Source: Caproiciproducens faecalis
GTDB lineage: Bacteria > Bacillota > Clostridia > Oscillospirales > Acutalibacteraceae
DNA: 64,000 nucleotides
Reading direction: 5' to 3'
Assembly: GCF_019448085.1 (NCBI RefSeq)
Contig: NZ_JAGFNZ010000001.1
Span: 62,001-126,000, forward strand
Shown in pieces: positions 1 through 8,842 of this stretch. The notes below the pieces were generated by a model that was given only the letters and a program-made list of their open reading frames with translations, was not told the origin of the DNA and searched no databases. Each line of letters begins with the position of its first letter. Within the stretch, counting starts at the first letter, position 1. A program made the position numbers and the translations under genes.

Positions 1-1
1 C

Positions 2-856
2 AGGCCAAAACAGAAAGATCGCTTTGCTCTGAAGTGGCTAGGCTATTATGTAAACCATCGTGTTTACCATGATCAGTTGCTGCCCTTTGTCACCGGCATT
101 AAGGTTTCTTCTATATCAAAAGGGGCTATAGCTGATACGGTTATTGCCATACCAAAAAAAGATGAGCAAAAACACATTGTTGAGGTACTCTCTGATATGG
201 ACAATCTCATTATTAGCCTTGAAGAACTTATTGTAAAAAAGAAGGCTATTATGGAAGGCGCAATGCAAGAGCTGTTGACAGGCCAGTGCCGACTTCCGGG
301 ATTTGAGGGAGAGTGGAAGAACTTTGCTCTCAGTGACGTTGCCACAATCGTGATGGGACAGTCGCCAGATTCAAAATATTATAACGAAGTGCAAGGAACT
401 CCCCTTGTTCAGGGAAATGCAGATATAGAGAACAGGAAAACCATTATTCGTTTTTACACTACTTGTGTTACAAAGCAAGCATACAAAGGCGATATTATTT
501 TTACAGTTCGCGCACCCGTTGGGAATGTTGCACATGCGACATTTGACTGTTGTCTTGGCAGAGGTGTGTGTGCCTTTAGAAATGCATCGCAGTTTCTATA
601 CCACCTTTTAGTATACAAACAAGAATCTTGGTCGGAACTGTCAACAGGATCAACGTTTGATTCTATTAACTCAGATAATTTAAGTAAAGTAGAGTTCAAT
701 ATGCCAATAGATGAGGGTGAACGCGATGCTATCGCTGAGGTGCTAACCTCTATGGATTCCGAAATAGAATCCCTTCAGTTAAAACTTGAAAAATACAAAA
801 AAATGAAATCTGGCATGATGGATGAGCTTCTCACCGGAAAGGTCAGGTTAGTGTAA
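2..856 (+). CDS. hsdS: Type I restriction-modification specificity subunit HsdS, 5' truncated by window edge
   Basis: The frame is open to the first base of the window, so the N-terminal part (first target recognition domain) is missing. What is left reads as the end of TRD1 and the central conserved helix (PKKDEQKHIVEVLSDMD then a Lys/Glu-rich coiled segment ending ELLTGQCRLP), then TRD2 starting near EWKNFALSDVATIVMGQSP, then the second conserved repeat (EVLTSMDSEIESLQLKLEKYKKMKSGMMDELLTGKVRL). The duplicated L-(T/S)-x-MD...LLTG(K/Q)-x-RL segments are the hallmark of HsdS, which chooses the DNA target for both methylation and cleavage. hsdR follows 15 bases downstream. The hsdM gene is not in the window and presumably lies upstream. 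Family assignment is secure; the target sequence cannot be read from this. Confidence 0.93.
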   Translation, partial: RPKQKDRFALKWLGYYVNHRVYHDQLLPFVTGIKVSSISKGAIADTVIAIPKKDEQKHIVEVLSDMDNLIISLEELIVKKKAIMEGAMQELLTGQCRLPGFEGEWKNFALSDVATIVMGQSPDSKYYNEVQGTPLVQGNADIENRKTIIRFYTTCVTKQAYKGDIIFTVRAPVGNVAHATFDCCLGRGVCAFRNASQFLYHLLVYKQESWSELSTGSTFDSINSDNLSKVEFNMPIDEGERDAIAEVLTSMDSEIESLQLKLEKYKKMKSGMMDELLTGKVRLV

Positions 857-871
857 AAGGAGGAATAGTAG

Positions 872-3800
872 ATGAGTATTGGCGAGCCTGAAAAAATTAC
901 ACAAGCAAAGGTCACGGGTTTCTTCAAAGACAGAGAAATTTTGGATTACACTTACTTAGGCAATTTGGAAGATAAGGCAAACGCGAATATCAAAGAAGAC
1001 CTTTTACGCGCTTATCTCCATTCCTGTGGTTACGATCAAGTACTGATTGATGGCGCTGTGAATCAACTTGTCAAAGCGGCAGGAGATATGACTCGCGGTA
1101 TTTATGATGCAAATAAGACCGTCTATTCACTACTGAAGTACGGCGCAAAAGTGAGGCCATCACCGGAGATGGCACCTAAGACGGTTTATTTCCTGGATGC
1201 CGACCACCCGACAAACAACCATTTCGCAATTGCTGAAGAGGTAACGATTGTTATGACGCAAGAAAAGCGTCCGGACATTGTTATTTATCTGAACGGCATC
1301 GCTGTTGCGGTTATTGAGCTTAAAAAGAGCAGCGTCTCTGTTTCCACCGGTATCCGACAAAATCTTACCAATCAGAAGGACAGCTTCATCCAGCCATTTT
1401 TTTCTACGGTGCAGTTCTGCATGGCAGGCAACGAGACCGAAGGACTGCGTTATGGCACTTTGCTGACAAAAGAAAAGTTTTATCTGGAATGGAAGCCAGA
1501 TGGTTTCCATGACCATAAGGATGAGCGCACTGAAACCGACATCCGTATTGATGACGAGTGTGCAAAAATTAGTAATAAACTTCTGCGCCAGCTCTATGCC
1601 ATGTTTGATAAGGAACGGTTCATAGACCTGATTGAGAACTTTATCGTCTTTGATAAGGGAATTAAAAAAGTATGTCGCTATAACCAGTATTATGGAATCA
1701 AGCGGGCACAGATGCGCCTTGCCAAAGATAAGGGTGGTATCATTTGGCATACCCAGGGAAGTGGTAAGACTCTGACAATGGTCTGGCTCTCTAAGTGGTT
1801 GTTAGCACACGGTTACGGCAAAAATCCGCGTGTGCTGATTGTTACCGATAGAGATGAATTAGACGAGCAAATTGAAAAGACATTCAAAGGGGTCGACGAA
1901 AGCATCACCAGAACTACAAGCGGTCAAGATTTGATTGATAAACTAAATTCTTATGATGATTCACTTATTTGCTCCCTTGTCCATAAGTTCGGCAAGCGAG
2001 GCGGTGAAGCATCGGAAGCCGACTATGATAAATTTATCGAGGAAATTATGAAGAGCTTGCCGGAAAGCTTCGAAGCCAAGGGTAAGCTGTATGTATTTGT
2101 CGATGAATGTCACAGGACTCAGTCTGGCAAGTTGCACGGCGCTATGAAAGCGATTATGCCGAAAGCTATCTTTGTTGGTTTCACCGGTACCCCACTGTTG
2201 AAAAAGGATAAAAAGACCAGCATTGAAGTGTTCGGCCCGTATATCCATGCTTACAAATATGATGAAGCTGTACGAGATGGAGTTGTTCTGGATTTACGCT
2301 ATGAATACCGCGATATTCCTCAAGACCTTTCTTCACAAGATAAAGTCGATCTATGGTTTGATACAAAGACAAGAGGTCTTTCTCCACGCGCCAAGGCGAA
2401 GCTAAAGGAGAAATGGGCTACAATGCAGAAGGTTTACAGCTCCCGCTCTCGCCTTGAGAAAATCGCATGGGACATCATTGAGGACTTTGACCTGAAGCCA
2501 CGTCTCATGGATGGTAACGGCAATGCCATTCTCGTTGCTGATTCCATATATTCTGCGTGTAAATATTATGAGATATTCCAGAGTAGAGGTTTTAAGAAGT
2601 GCGCGATCATTTCTTCCTACACACCGAATGTGGGTGATTTACGTACAGATACCGTCAGCGATGAAGATGATACAGAGACCTTTGAAAAATACGAGATCTA
2701 TCTGAAGATGTTGGGTCTTGACCCTGAAAATCTTCCGGAGAAGTTTTCCATACAGAAGCGTGTTGAGGATTTCGAGGAAGAAGCAAAGCGCAAGTTTGTA
2801 GAAGAGCCCGCAAATATGAAGTTGCTAATCGTTGTGGACAAGCTTTTGACCGGTTTTGATGCTCCACCTTGCACATATCTTTATGTGGATAAGAGCATGC
2901 AGGATCATGGCCTTTTCCAAGCCATCTGCCGTGTAAATCGTCTGGATAACGACAGTGACAGCAAGGATTTCGGCTATATCGTTGACTACAAGCAACTCTT
3001 TGGCGACTTGAAGTCTGCAATGGATACATATACTTCTGGTGCCCTCTCCGGTTATGATGAAGTAGATGTCGCCGGTCTGATTAAGGACCGCGGCAAGGAA
3101 GCTATCGCGTATTTCAAAGAGACTTATGACGAACTGGAAGAACTGTGCGAAGGAGTCGAGGAGCCGCGCGAAGATATCCAGTATCTCCATTATTTCTGCG
3201 GCGCATCTGGCACCGACGAAGAGACACAGGAAATTTATGCCCGCATGAGAGAAAAACTTTACCGTCTAGTCAGCCGCCTCGTACGTGCTTATGCAGAAGC
3301 GAAGCCGTATCTCACGGAGGTGTACACATCAACCGAAATTAATGCTTATGAGGATAGGGTCCGTTTCTATATTGAGCTTAAGCAGGCTATCGGTAACGAC
3401 AGCGGCGACTTCCTCGATTTTAAAGCATATGAGCCGGATATGCGTAAGCTTATAGACAACTATATCATTGCCTCTGAGAGCGTAAAAATCGGTGACTTTG
3501 ATGATCTTACCTTGCTGGACTTTATTAAGAACAAGGGTAAAGATCTCGACGATGATGATAAGCCAAAGAGCACTAAAGATGGTGCCGCAGAGGCTATTGA
3601 AAACAATATTCGTCGTAAGATCGTGGAGAAAGTCACGGTTAATCCGAAATACTACGATAAGATGTCTGCAATTCTTGACAAGCTGATCGAACAGAGACAT
3701 CAAGGCGTTATAGCATATTCTGAGCAGCTTGCCCTCTACATTAAGTTGGCAAAAAATGTTGAACACCCGGAAGAAAATGAGGATTATCCTGAAAGTATCC

Positions 3801-4018
3801 GTAATAGTCGGGCATTGCAGGCAATTTATGATAATGTTGGTGAAAACGAGGAACTTGCAATTAGAATCCATAAAGCTGTGCTCAAAAGCAAGTTGCCTGG
3901 ATTTAGAGGAGACTCTGTTAAAGAACATAAAATTCAACGTGAACTGTTTCGGGTCCTAAATGATGATGATGAAGTAGCGCGCATCTTTAAGATTATCAAA
4001 AAGCAGGAGGAATATTGA
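872..4018 (+). CDS. hsdR: Type I restriction enzyme R subunit HsdR
   Basis: This 1048-residue protein has the usual HsdR length and layout. An N-terminal PD-(D/E)xK nuclease core has D135 and E149-x-K151 (RPDIVIYLNG... VIELKKS). The SF2 translocase follows, with Walker A HTQGSGKT at 293-300, a DECH box at 411-414 and the FTGTPL motif III near 438. A helical C-terminal domain that would contact HsdM/HsdS completes it. It uses ATP to pull in DNA and cuts unmethylated targets away from the recognition site. The start is an ATG after AAAAGGAGGAATAGTAG. Its TGA overlaps the ATG of the next gene by one base (TGATG), which suggests coupled translation. Key residues look intact. Confidence 0.96.
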   Translation: MSIGEPEKITQAKVTGFFKDREILDYTYLGNLEDKANANIKEDLLRAYLHSCGYDQVLIDGAVNQLVKAAGDMTRGIYDANKTVYSLLKYGAKVRPSPEMAPKTVYFLDADHPTNNHFAIAEEVTIVMTQEKRPDIVIYLNGIAVAVIELKKSSVSVSTGIRQNLTNQKDSFIQPFFSTVQFCMAGNETEGLRYGTLLTKEKFYLEWKPDGFHDHKDERTETDIRIDDECAKISNKLLRQLYAMFDKERFIDLIENFIVFDKGIKKVCRYNQYYGIKRAQMRLAKDKGGIIWHTQGSGKTLTMVWLSKWLLAHGYGKNPRVLIVTDRDELDEQIEKTFKGVDESITRTTSGQDLIDKLNSYDDSLICSLVHKFGKRGGEASEADYDKFIEEIMKSLPESFEAKGKLYVFVDECHRTQSGKLHGAMKAIMPKAIFVGFTGTPLLKKDKKTSIEVFGPYIHAYKYDEAVRDGVVLDLRYEYRDIPQDLSSQDKVDLWFDTKTRGLSPRAKAKLKEKWATMQKVYSSRSRLEKIAWDIIEDFDLKPRLMDGNGNAILVADSIYSACKYYEIFQSRGFKKCAIISSYTPNVGDLRTDTVSDEDDTETFEKYEIYLKMLGLDPENLPEKFSIQKRVEDFEEEAKRKFVEEPANMKLLIVVDKLLTGFDAPPCTYLYVDKSMQDHGLFQAICRVNRLDNDSDSKDFGYIVDYKQLFGDLKSAMDTYTSGALSGYDEVDVAGLIKDRGKEAIAYFKETYDELEELCEGVEEPREDIQYLHYFCGASGTDEETQEIYARMREKLYRLVSRLVRAYAEAKPYLTEVYTSTEINAYEDRVRFYIELKQAIGNDSGDFLDFKAYEPDMRKLIDNYIIASESVKIGDFDDLTLLDFIKNKGKDLDDDDKPKSTKDGAAEAIENNIRRKIVEKVTVNPKYYDKMSAILDKLIEQRHQGVIAYSEQLALYIKLAKNVEHPEENEDYPESIRNSRALQAIYDNVGENEELAIRIHKAVLKSKLPGFRGDSVKEHKIQRELFRVLNDDDEVARIFKIIKKQEEY

Positions 4019-6591
4019 TGCAGATTGTCATTTCGGGAATCCCGATTAATGTGCAAAAAAAGAATATAAAGAACATGCATCTGTATGTCAAACCTCCAGA
4101 TGGGCATGTCATTATTTCTGCACCTCTTACTATGGATGATAAAGCGATAGAAGTCTATGCCCGCACAAATGTAAGCTGGATAAAAAAGCAGATTCGGAAG
4201 TTTCAGGAACAGCCTCGAAGCGGTAAACGCCAGTATGTTTCTGGCGAAACCATCTATATCTGGGGAAAACAGTATTTCATAAAGTTCGTGCCAGACAGTA
4301 AAAAGAATAGTTTTGCCCTTCAAGGAGATCATGTTATTCTCTCAATGAGTAATGAAAGTACTGTCAAGCAGCGTGAGAATTATATTCACGAGCAATATCG
4401 CATTCTTTTAAAGCAGGAGATTGAGCGTCTGTTGCCAAAGTGGGAGCAGATTACGGATCTTCATTGTGAAAGCTGGCAGACAAAGTATATGGTCACCCGC
4501 TGGGGCACCTGTAACACAGAAAAGAAAAAGCTGTGGTTTAATCTACAGTTGGCCCAGAAGCCAATTGAGTGCCTAGAATTCGTTATCCTGCATGAGCTGA
4601 TACATCTTCGGTCCCGAAAGCATGATGCTACGTTTATTGAATACATGGATTTGTATATGCCGAACTGGAGAGATATTCGCAACGAACTGAATGAGCGTAA
4701 GCTGGATTATTATGATGCACACGATGAAAGTCCACTCAAAAAGTTGATCAACACCGAGCGGTATGATGAAATCAAGGACGCCGCTCTCGCTTATTTGGAA
4801 ACAGATCCAGAACTTGATAAAAAAAAGTACAATGTGGCGCTCTCAGATATCGAGATAGAAAACGTCGTACATATCGAGCAGCCATACGAAGGCACTATTG
4901 CTTTTGATGTTATTGTTTCATGTGATGTTGAGTCAATTGATCGTAATGGAAAGGGACAACCATATTTTTCCGAGAAATGGTTGAGCATTCATTGTGAGGT
5001 TTCCATTGGTATCGAGCTCTCTAATTTCTCGATTGTAAATGTCGGCAAATGCGAGGTTCAGGAAGAAAACGGAAATGACCGTTTTTCCGGGGAGCTTGTT
5101 CCAATTATTACTCGTGATGATTTTGATCAGGAAGCAACGCTTTTCCTTGAAAAATTCTATCCCGACGCCTTAGAAAAACCGGTGCCAGTTCCTATCAGGC
5201 AAATTGCAGAGAATATGAATCTCACTATAATCGAGGATACACGGCTTTCAGAAGAACTCTCTATCTTTGGTATGGTCGTGTTTGAGGACGGCAATATCGG
5301 TGGGGCCAACAAAGATGTACTAGTGCGTAAAGCAAAACGCGGGACCATGTATATAGACCCGCGCGTATATTATGAAAAAACTTATGGCACCGCCAACAGT
5401 ACCATAGCTCATGAGTGTTATCACTGGTACAGGCATCGACCATACCACGCCCTCATGAAGATGATTGGTGCCAAGGATGATGTTGGGAAAGTAATACAGT
5501 GTGCTATCCAAGCAAATAACAAAGACACCGAAAAGTGGAAAGCTATAGACTGGATGGAATGGCAAGCTAATAGTGTAGTTCTTAACATCTTGATGCCTTA
5601 TCAGACATGCAGAATCGTAATTGATAAGCTTCTAAAAGAGTATGTTGAATCAGTGGAAGAAGCATATAAACAGCAAGGCTTGGAAACCGTTATCGATAGA
5701 GTTGGCGAGTACTACGGCGTATCGCGACAAGCTGTAAAAACTCGTATGCGTCAGTTGGGATACTCCATCATTGATGGTGTTTACACATATGTAAACGGTC
5801 ATTACATTCCGCATTTTTCTTTCAATGCGGAAGCTGTCGGCAGAAATCAGACCTTTACAATTTCTGCTACAGACTTATTCAAAGCGTACTGCTGTAGCAA
5901 GGAATTCAGAAAAATTATTGATTCTGGAAATGTTGTCTATGTCGATGGTCACCTCTGCGTAAACAAACCAGAATATGTGGAGATAGGTGACGACGGCACT
6001 TGTCATATGACAAAATATGGGCTGGCCCATGTAGACGAGTGCTGCTATTTATTTGATCTTGGCTATACATACGAGTCTAAATACCAGGGACTAAAAACTT
6101 ACGCTCAATTCCTGACAAAAACAAATCCGCAACTGTCAGCCCGTGAGTGTTCTTATGACCCGACAAACGTGCATAACCAGGCGTTGAACGCCTTGATGGA
6201 CAATGCGCCTCAGCGGTCTAATGCGCTTCGAAGGTATCCAGGGTCGTTTGCTGAAACCTTGGTACAGTTGATGAATGAACGTCATTTGTCAAATAAAAAG
6301 CTTGCTGACTTATCTCTTGTTGGAGAGAAGACAATCCAGCGCATACGCAATGATGAGGAATATCCGACATCAAAACAGACAGTGCTTGGGCTTTGTGTCG
6401 GCTTGAAATTATCGCCAGCTGAGGCTGAAGATTTTTTCGCTAAATCTGATTTTAAGTTAAATACTACAAAAACGGAAGACTACATATATAAGTGTATTCT
6501 TGGCTCGTGTGCTGTAAACTCAATTTATGCAATAAATGAAATGTTAGAAGCACATGGGGTTCCGCAATTGGGTAGTAGCTCGCAGGAGTAA
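4018..6591 (+). CDS. Two-metalloprotease fusion: YgjP/M48-like domain + ImmA/IrrE-like domain + HTH
   Basis: Residues 1 to about 235 match the YgjP (DUF45, M48-like) family: WGTC followed by LWFNLQLAQKP and HELIH at 192-196 with a downstream H-D-A-T-F. After a poorly recognised linker, a second zinc-protease core appears: HECYH at 465-469 and a WMEWQANSVVLNILMP helix typical of ImmA/IrrE peptidases, followed by a winged-helix-like segment (YYGVSRQAVKTRMRQLGY). The C-terminal 120 residues hold an XRE-like helix-turn-helix (NKKLADLSLVGEKTIQRIRN). YgjP-like proteins often sit beside hsdR, and ImmA-type proteases cleave repressors in mobile elements; a repressor-cleaving or damage-sensing role here is inference. 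I chose ATG 4018 over the in-frame TTG at 4015 because AGGAGG at 4005 is well spaced and the ATG overlaps the hsdR stop. The domain calls are firm; the function is unknown. Confidence 0.85.
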   Translation: MQIVISGIPINVQKKNIKNMHLYVKPPDGHVIISAPLTMDDKAIEVYARTNVSWIKKQIRKFQEQPRSGKRQYVSGETIYIWGKQYFIKFVPDSKKNSFALQGDHVILSMSNESTVKQRENYIHEQYRILLKQEIERLLPKWEQITDLHCESWQTKYMVTRWGTCNTEKKKLWFNLQLAQKPIECLEFVILHELIHLRSRKHDATFIEYMDLYMPNWRDIRNELNERKLDYYDAHDESPLKKLINTERYDEIKDAALAYLETDPELDKKKYNVALSDIEIENVVHIEQPYEGTIAFDVIVSCDVESIDRNGKGQPYFSEKWLSIHCEVSIGIELSNFSIVNVGKCEVQEENGNDRFSGELVPIITRDDFDQEATLFLEKFYPDALEKPVPVPIRQIAENMNLTIIEDTRLSEELSIFGMVVFEDGNIGGANKDVLVRKAKRGTMYIDPRVYYEKTYGTANSTIAHECYHWYRHRPYHALMKMIGAKDDVGKVIQCAIQANNKDTEKWKAIDWMEWQANSVVLNILMPYQTCRIVIDKLLKEYVESVEEAYKQQGLETVIDRVGEYYGVSRQAVKTRMRQLGYSIIDGVYTYVNGHYIPHFSFNAEAVGRNQTFTISATDLFKAYCCSKEFRKIIDSGNVVYVDGHLCVNKPEYVEIGDDGTCHMTKYGLAHVDECCYLFDLGYTYESKYQGLKTYAQFLTKTNPQLSARECSYDPTNVHNQALNALMDNAPQRSNALRRYPGSFAETLVQLMNERHLSNKKLADLSLVGEKTIQRIRNDEEYPTSKQTVLGLCVGLKLSPAEAEDFFAKSDFKLNTTKTEDYIYKCILGSCAVNSIYAINEMLEAHGVPQLGSSSQE

Positions 6592-6716
6592 GGAAAGGCA
6601 TAACCAAATCTAATGATAAAAGTGAGTAGATAGAGTGCGATGTGCAAATGGAATAATAAAATTCCATCTAAACCCGACATTTCGAACTGAGTGGAGTGGG
6701 ATAAGGAGGACTTATT

Positions 6717-7712
6717 ATGAATAGCAACGAAGAAAAGCGAGTGTGGGGTATCCATACTATGAATGATGCCCTTTTCTTAAATGATAATGTTATTGCTATT
6801 GGTTGGAGAGAGATGGGTGATTTAAAGCAAATCGAAGGAAACAGAGAAGCGTTTAAAGAGCGTTATAACAAGGTATATCCTGATTCAAAAAAAGGTGCTG
6901 TAGCAAATGGCGTGGGAATGCTATACCGTTTTGTTTATGATGTGCAAATTGGAGATTACGTTGTCTTCCCGTCCAAAATAGATCGCCAAATAAATATTGG
7001 TACCGTTGAGAGCGATTATATATACAATCCGAATGCAGAAGAATATGTTCAGCAGCGTAAAGTAAAATGGCTGAAACATCTTCCTAGAACGTCATTTTCA
7101 CAAGGAGCTTTGTATGAAGTCGGTTCTGCAATGTCTTTTTTTGCAGTAAAGAACTATGCCGATGAGTATTTAGGTGCGTTAGATAAAAGTTTCAAAAAGG
7201 CTGTAATTTCGTCAGAAGACGATGAAAGTGTCGGGGCTACAGCAGATGACATAGTTGAAACTACAAAAGACTATATACTCAAAGTATTAAGTAAGAATCT
7301 TAAGGGATATGAACTTGAAGAATTTGTTGCTGATTTATTGACCGCGATGGGATACCGGACGTCAATTTCGGCTCATGGCGGTGATAGCGGAATTGATATA
7401 ACAGCATACAAAGATGAGTTGCCTCCTCGCATTTTAGTGCAGGTCAAAAGCCAGGATGGAGATATAAAAGAAACAACCATTCAATCGCTAAAGGGCGCAA
7501 TGCGAGAGGGAGACTATGGGTTGTTCGTTACATTGTCTAATTACACGAAAAACGCGCAGAAGTATCTTGATAGCGTACCGATTATTCGCGGTATTAATGG
7601 AACCGAACTTGTGGATCTAATTCTGAAGTATTATGGGAACCTAAGTGAGAAATATAGACGAATGATCCCACTGAAGATGGTATATATACCAATGCCTAAC
7701 GATAAAGAGTAA
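6717..7712 (+). CDS. Mrr-type restriction endonuclease with N-terminal reader-like domain
   Basis: The C-terminal half is an Mrr_cat PD-(D/E)xK nuclease. It has the ELEEFVADLLTAMGY helix, D227 in GDSGIDI, and Q242-x-K244 in ILVQVKSQ, where Gln replaces the usual Glu as in many Mrr proteins. The first 150 residues (WGIHTMNDALFLNDNVIAIG, later QIGDYVVFPSK) match the N-terminal domain found on many Mrr-like enzymes, which is thought to recognise modified DNA. A role in cutting foreign modified DNA is therefore likely but not shown. The start ATG follows GGATAAGGAGGACTTATT. It lies in the same direction as hsdR, 125 bases after the protease fusion; the gap holds only a weak 7-bp AT-rich hairpin (6648-6667). 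Confidence 0.85.
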   Translation: MNSNEEKRVWGIHTMNDALFLNDNVIAIGWREMGDLKQIEGNREAFKERYNKVYPDSKKGAVANGVGMLYRFVYDVQIGDYVVFPSKIDRQINIGTVESDYIYNPNAEEYVQQRKVKWLKHLPRTSFSQGALYEVGSAMSFFAVKNYADEYLGALDKSFKKAVISSEDDESVGATADDIVETTKDYILKVLSKNLKGYELEEFVADLLTAMGYRTSISAHGGDSGIDITAYKDELPPRILVQVKSQDGDIKETTIQSLKGAMREGDYGLFVTLSNYTKNAQKYLDSVPIIRGINGTELVDLILKYYGNLSEKYRRMIPLKMVYIPMPNDKE

Positions 7713-7782
7713 AGTTTATATGATTCTTGTCTGTCTAATATACAGAGTAAGGAATTCGCATATGAGATGAGAGGTGTAAAAC

Positions 7783-8694
7783 GTGAAAATATACGTTGGA
7801 ATAACCGATAAAGATTGGTATGAGCAACTTAAAGCTCAGAAACCAGAAGAGGTGAATTTCTGGAAGCCAGGATCGAGTAATTTTAAAGCCCTAGAGCCCA
7901 ACGATATGTTTCTATTCAAATTACACCATCCTGCAAATTTTATCGTTGGAGGCGGTTTTTTTGTACGCTTTTCGCTATTACCTTCTTTCCTCGCATGGCA
8001 AGCTTTCGGAATGAAAAATGGTACAACCTCATATGAAGAGCTTCAGAAGAGAATAAAAAAATACCGTAGTCGTAATGGAATCAACAGTGATAACGCCCCA
8101 ATTGGGTGTATCATACTTACTGAGCCGTTCTTTTTTGACGAGCATGACTGGATTCCAGTGCCTATAGATTGGAATCCAAACATTGTACAAGGAAAGACAT
8201 ATGAAACAACCACGGAACTTGGCAATCACTTATATTGCCAGATTCACGAAAGGCTTCAGTTGTGCAATAATGCGAACTTCAATGATCAGAAATCAAGGTA
8301 TGCTGAATCATTGACTATGCACAGACTTGGTCAAGGCACTTTCAGGATAGTGGTGACAGAGGCCTATCAGCGTAGGTGTGCCATTACTGGAGAAAAAACG
8401 CTTCCTGTGCTAGAGGCTGCCCACATCAAACCCTTTTCTGAAAACGGGCCTCACGATATAAAGAACGGATTGCTTTTACGCTCCGATTTTCACACACTGT
8501 TTGATGATGGATACATAACGATAAACTCCGATTTTGTCATTGAGGTAAGCAAAAGGCTTAATGAGGATTATGGCAATGGAAAGGATTATTATAGATATCA
8601 TGGTAGTAAACTGCAGTCAATGCCGTCTTCATCAGTCGAGCTTCCCTCACAGGAATACATAATGTGGCATAACGAACATTGTTACAAAGGGTAA
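7783..8694 (+). CDS. HNH endonuclease with N-terminal PUA/EVE-like domain
   Basis: The C-terminal third carries an HNH_2-type site: RRCAITGE, then H214 in EAAHIKPF, N228 in KNGLLLRSDFH and H237 in FHTLFD. The N-terminal 150 residues (YVGITDKDWYEQL, KPGSSNFKALEPNDMFLFKL, IVGGGFF) resemble the PUA-like fold domains that read modified bases in modification-dependent restriction enzymes. The protein would thus bind modified DNA and nick or cut it with the HNH site. The GTG start is preceded by ATGAGAGGTG; no better ATG lies nearby. It sits 70 bases after the Mrr-type gene, so two reader-plus-nuclease proteins are side by side. The nuclease call is firm; the reader function is inference. Confidence 0.85.
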   Translation: MKIYVGITDKDWYEQLKAQKPEEVNFWKPGSSNFKALEPNDMFLFKLHHPANFIVGGGFFVRFSLLPSFLAWQAFGMKNGTTSYEELQKRIKKYRSRNGINSDNAPIGCIILTEPFFFDEHDWIPVPIDWNPNIVQGKTYETTTELGNHLYCQIHERLQLCNNANFNDQKSRYAESLTMHRLGQGTFRIVVTEAYQRRCAITGEKTLPVLEAAHIKPFSENGPHDIKNGLLLRSDFHTLFDDGYITINSDFVIEVSKRLNEDYGNGKDYYRYHGSKLQSMPSSSVELPSQEYIMWHNEHCYKG

Positions 8695-8842
8695 ATAGAT
8701 AATGAATGACAACAATTAAGTGTAAGAGCATTACCGAAAGAAGACGGTCCTGCAAAGGTTTGTAGATTCGGTGAAAAGTGCAGGAGTAGGCTGTAAGAAA
8801 TTCAAAAATGCAATGGCTAAATGAGGTTAGGAGAATGTTTAA

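Noticed and set aside
4015-4017. TTG start for the protease fusion
   Set aside because: The ATG at 4018 directly after it has better spacing from AGGAGG and overlaps the hsdR stop.
6648-6667. Terminator between the protease fusion and the Mrr gene
   Set aside because: The stem is only 7 bp and AT-rich, with no T-run after it.
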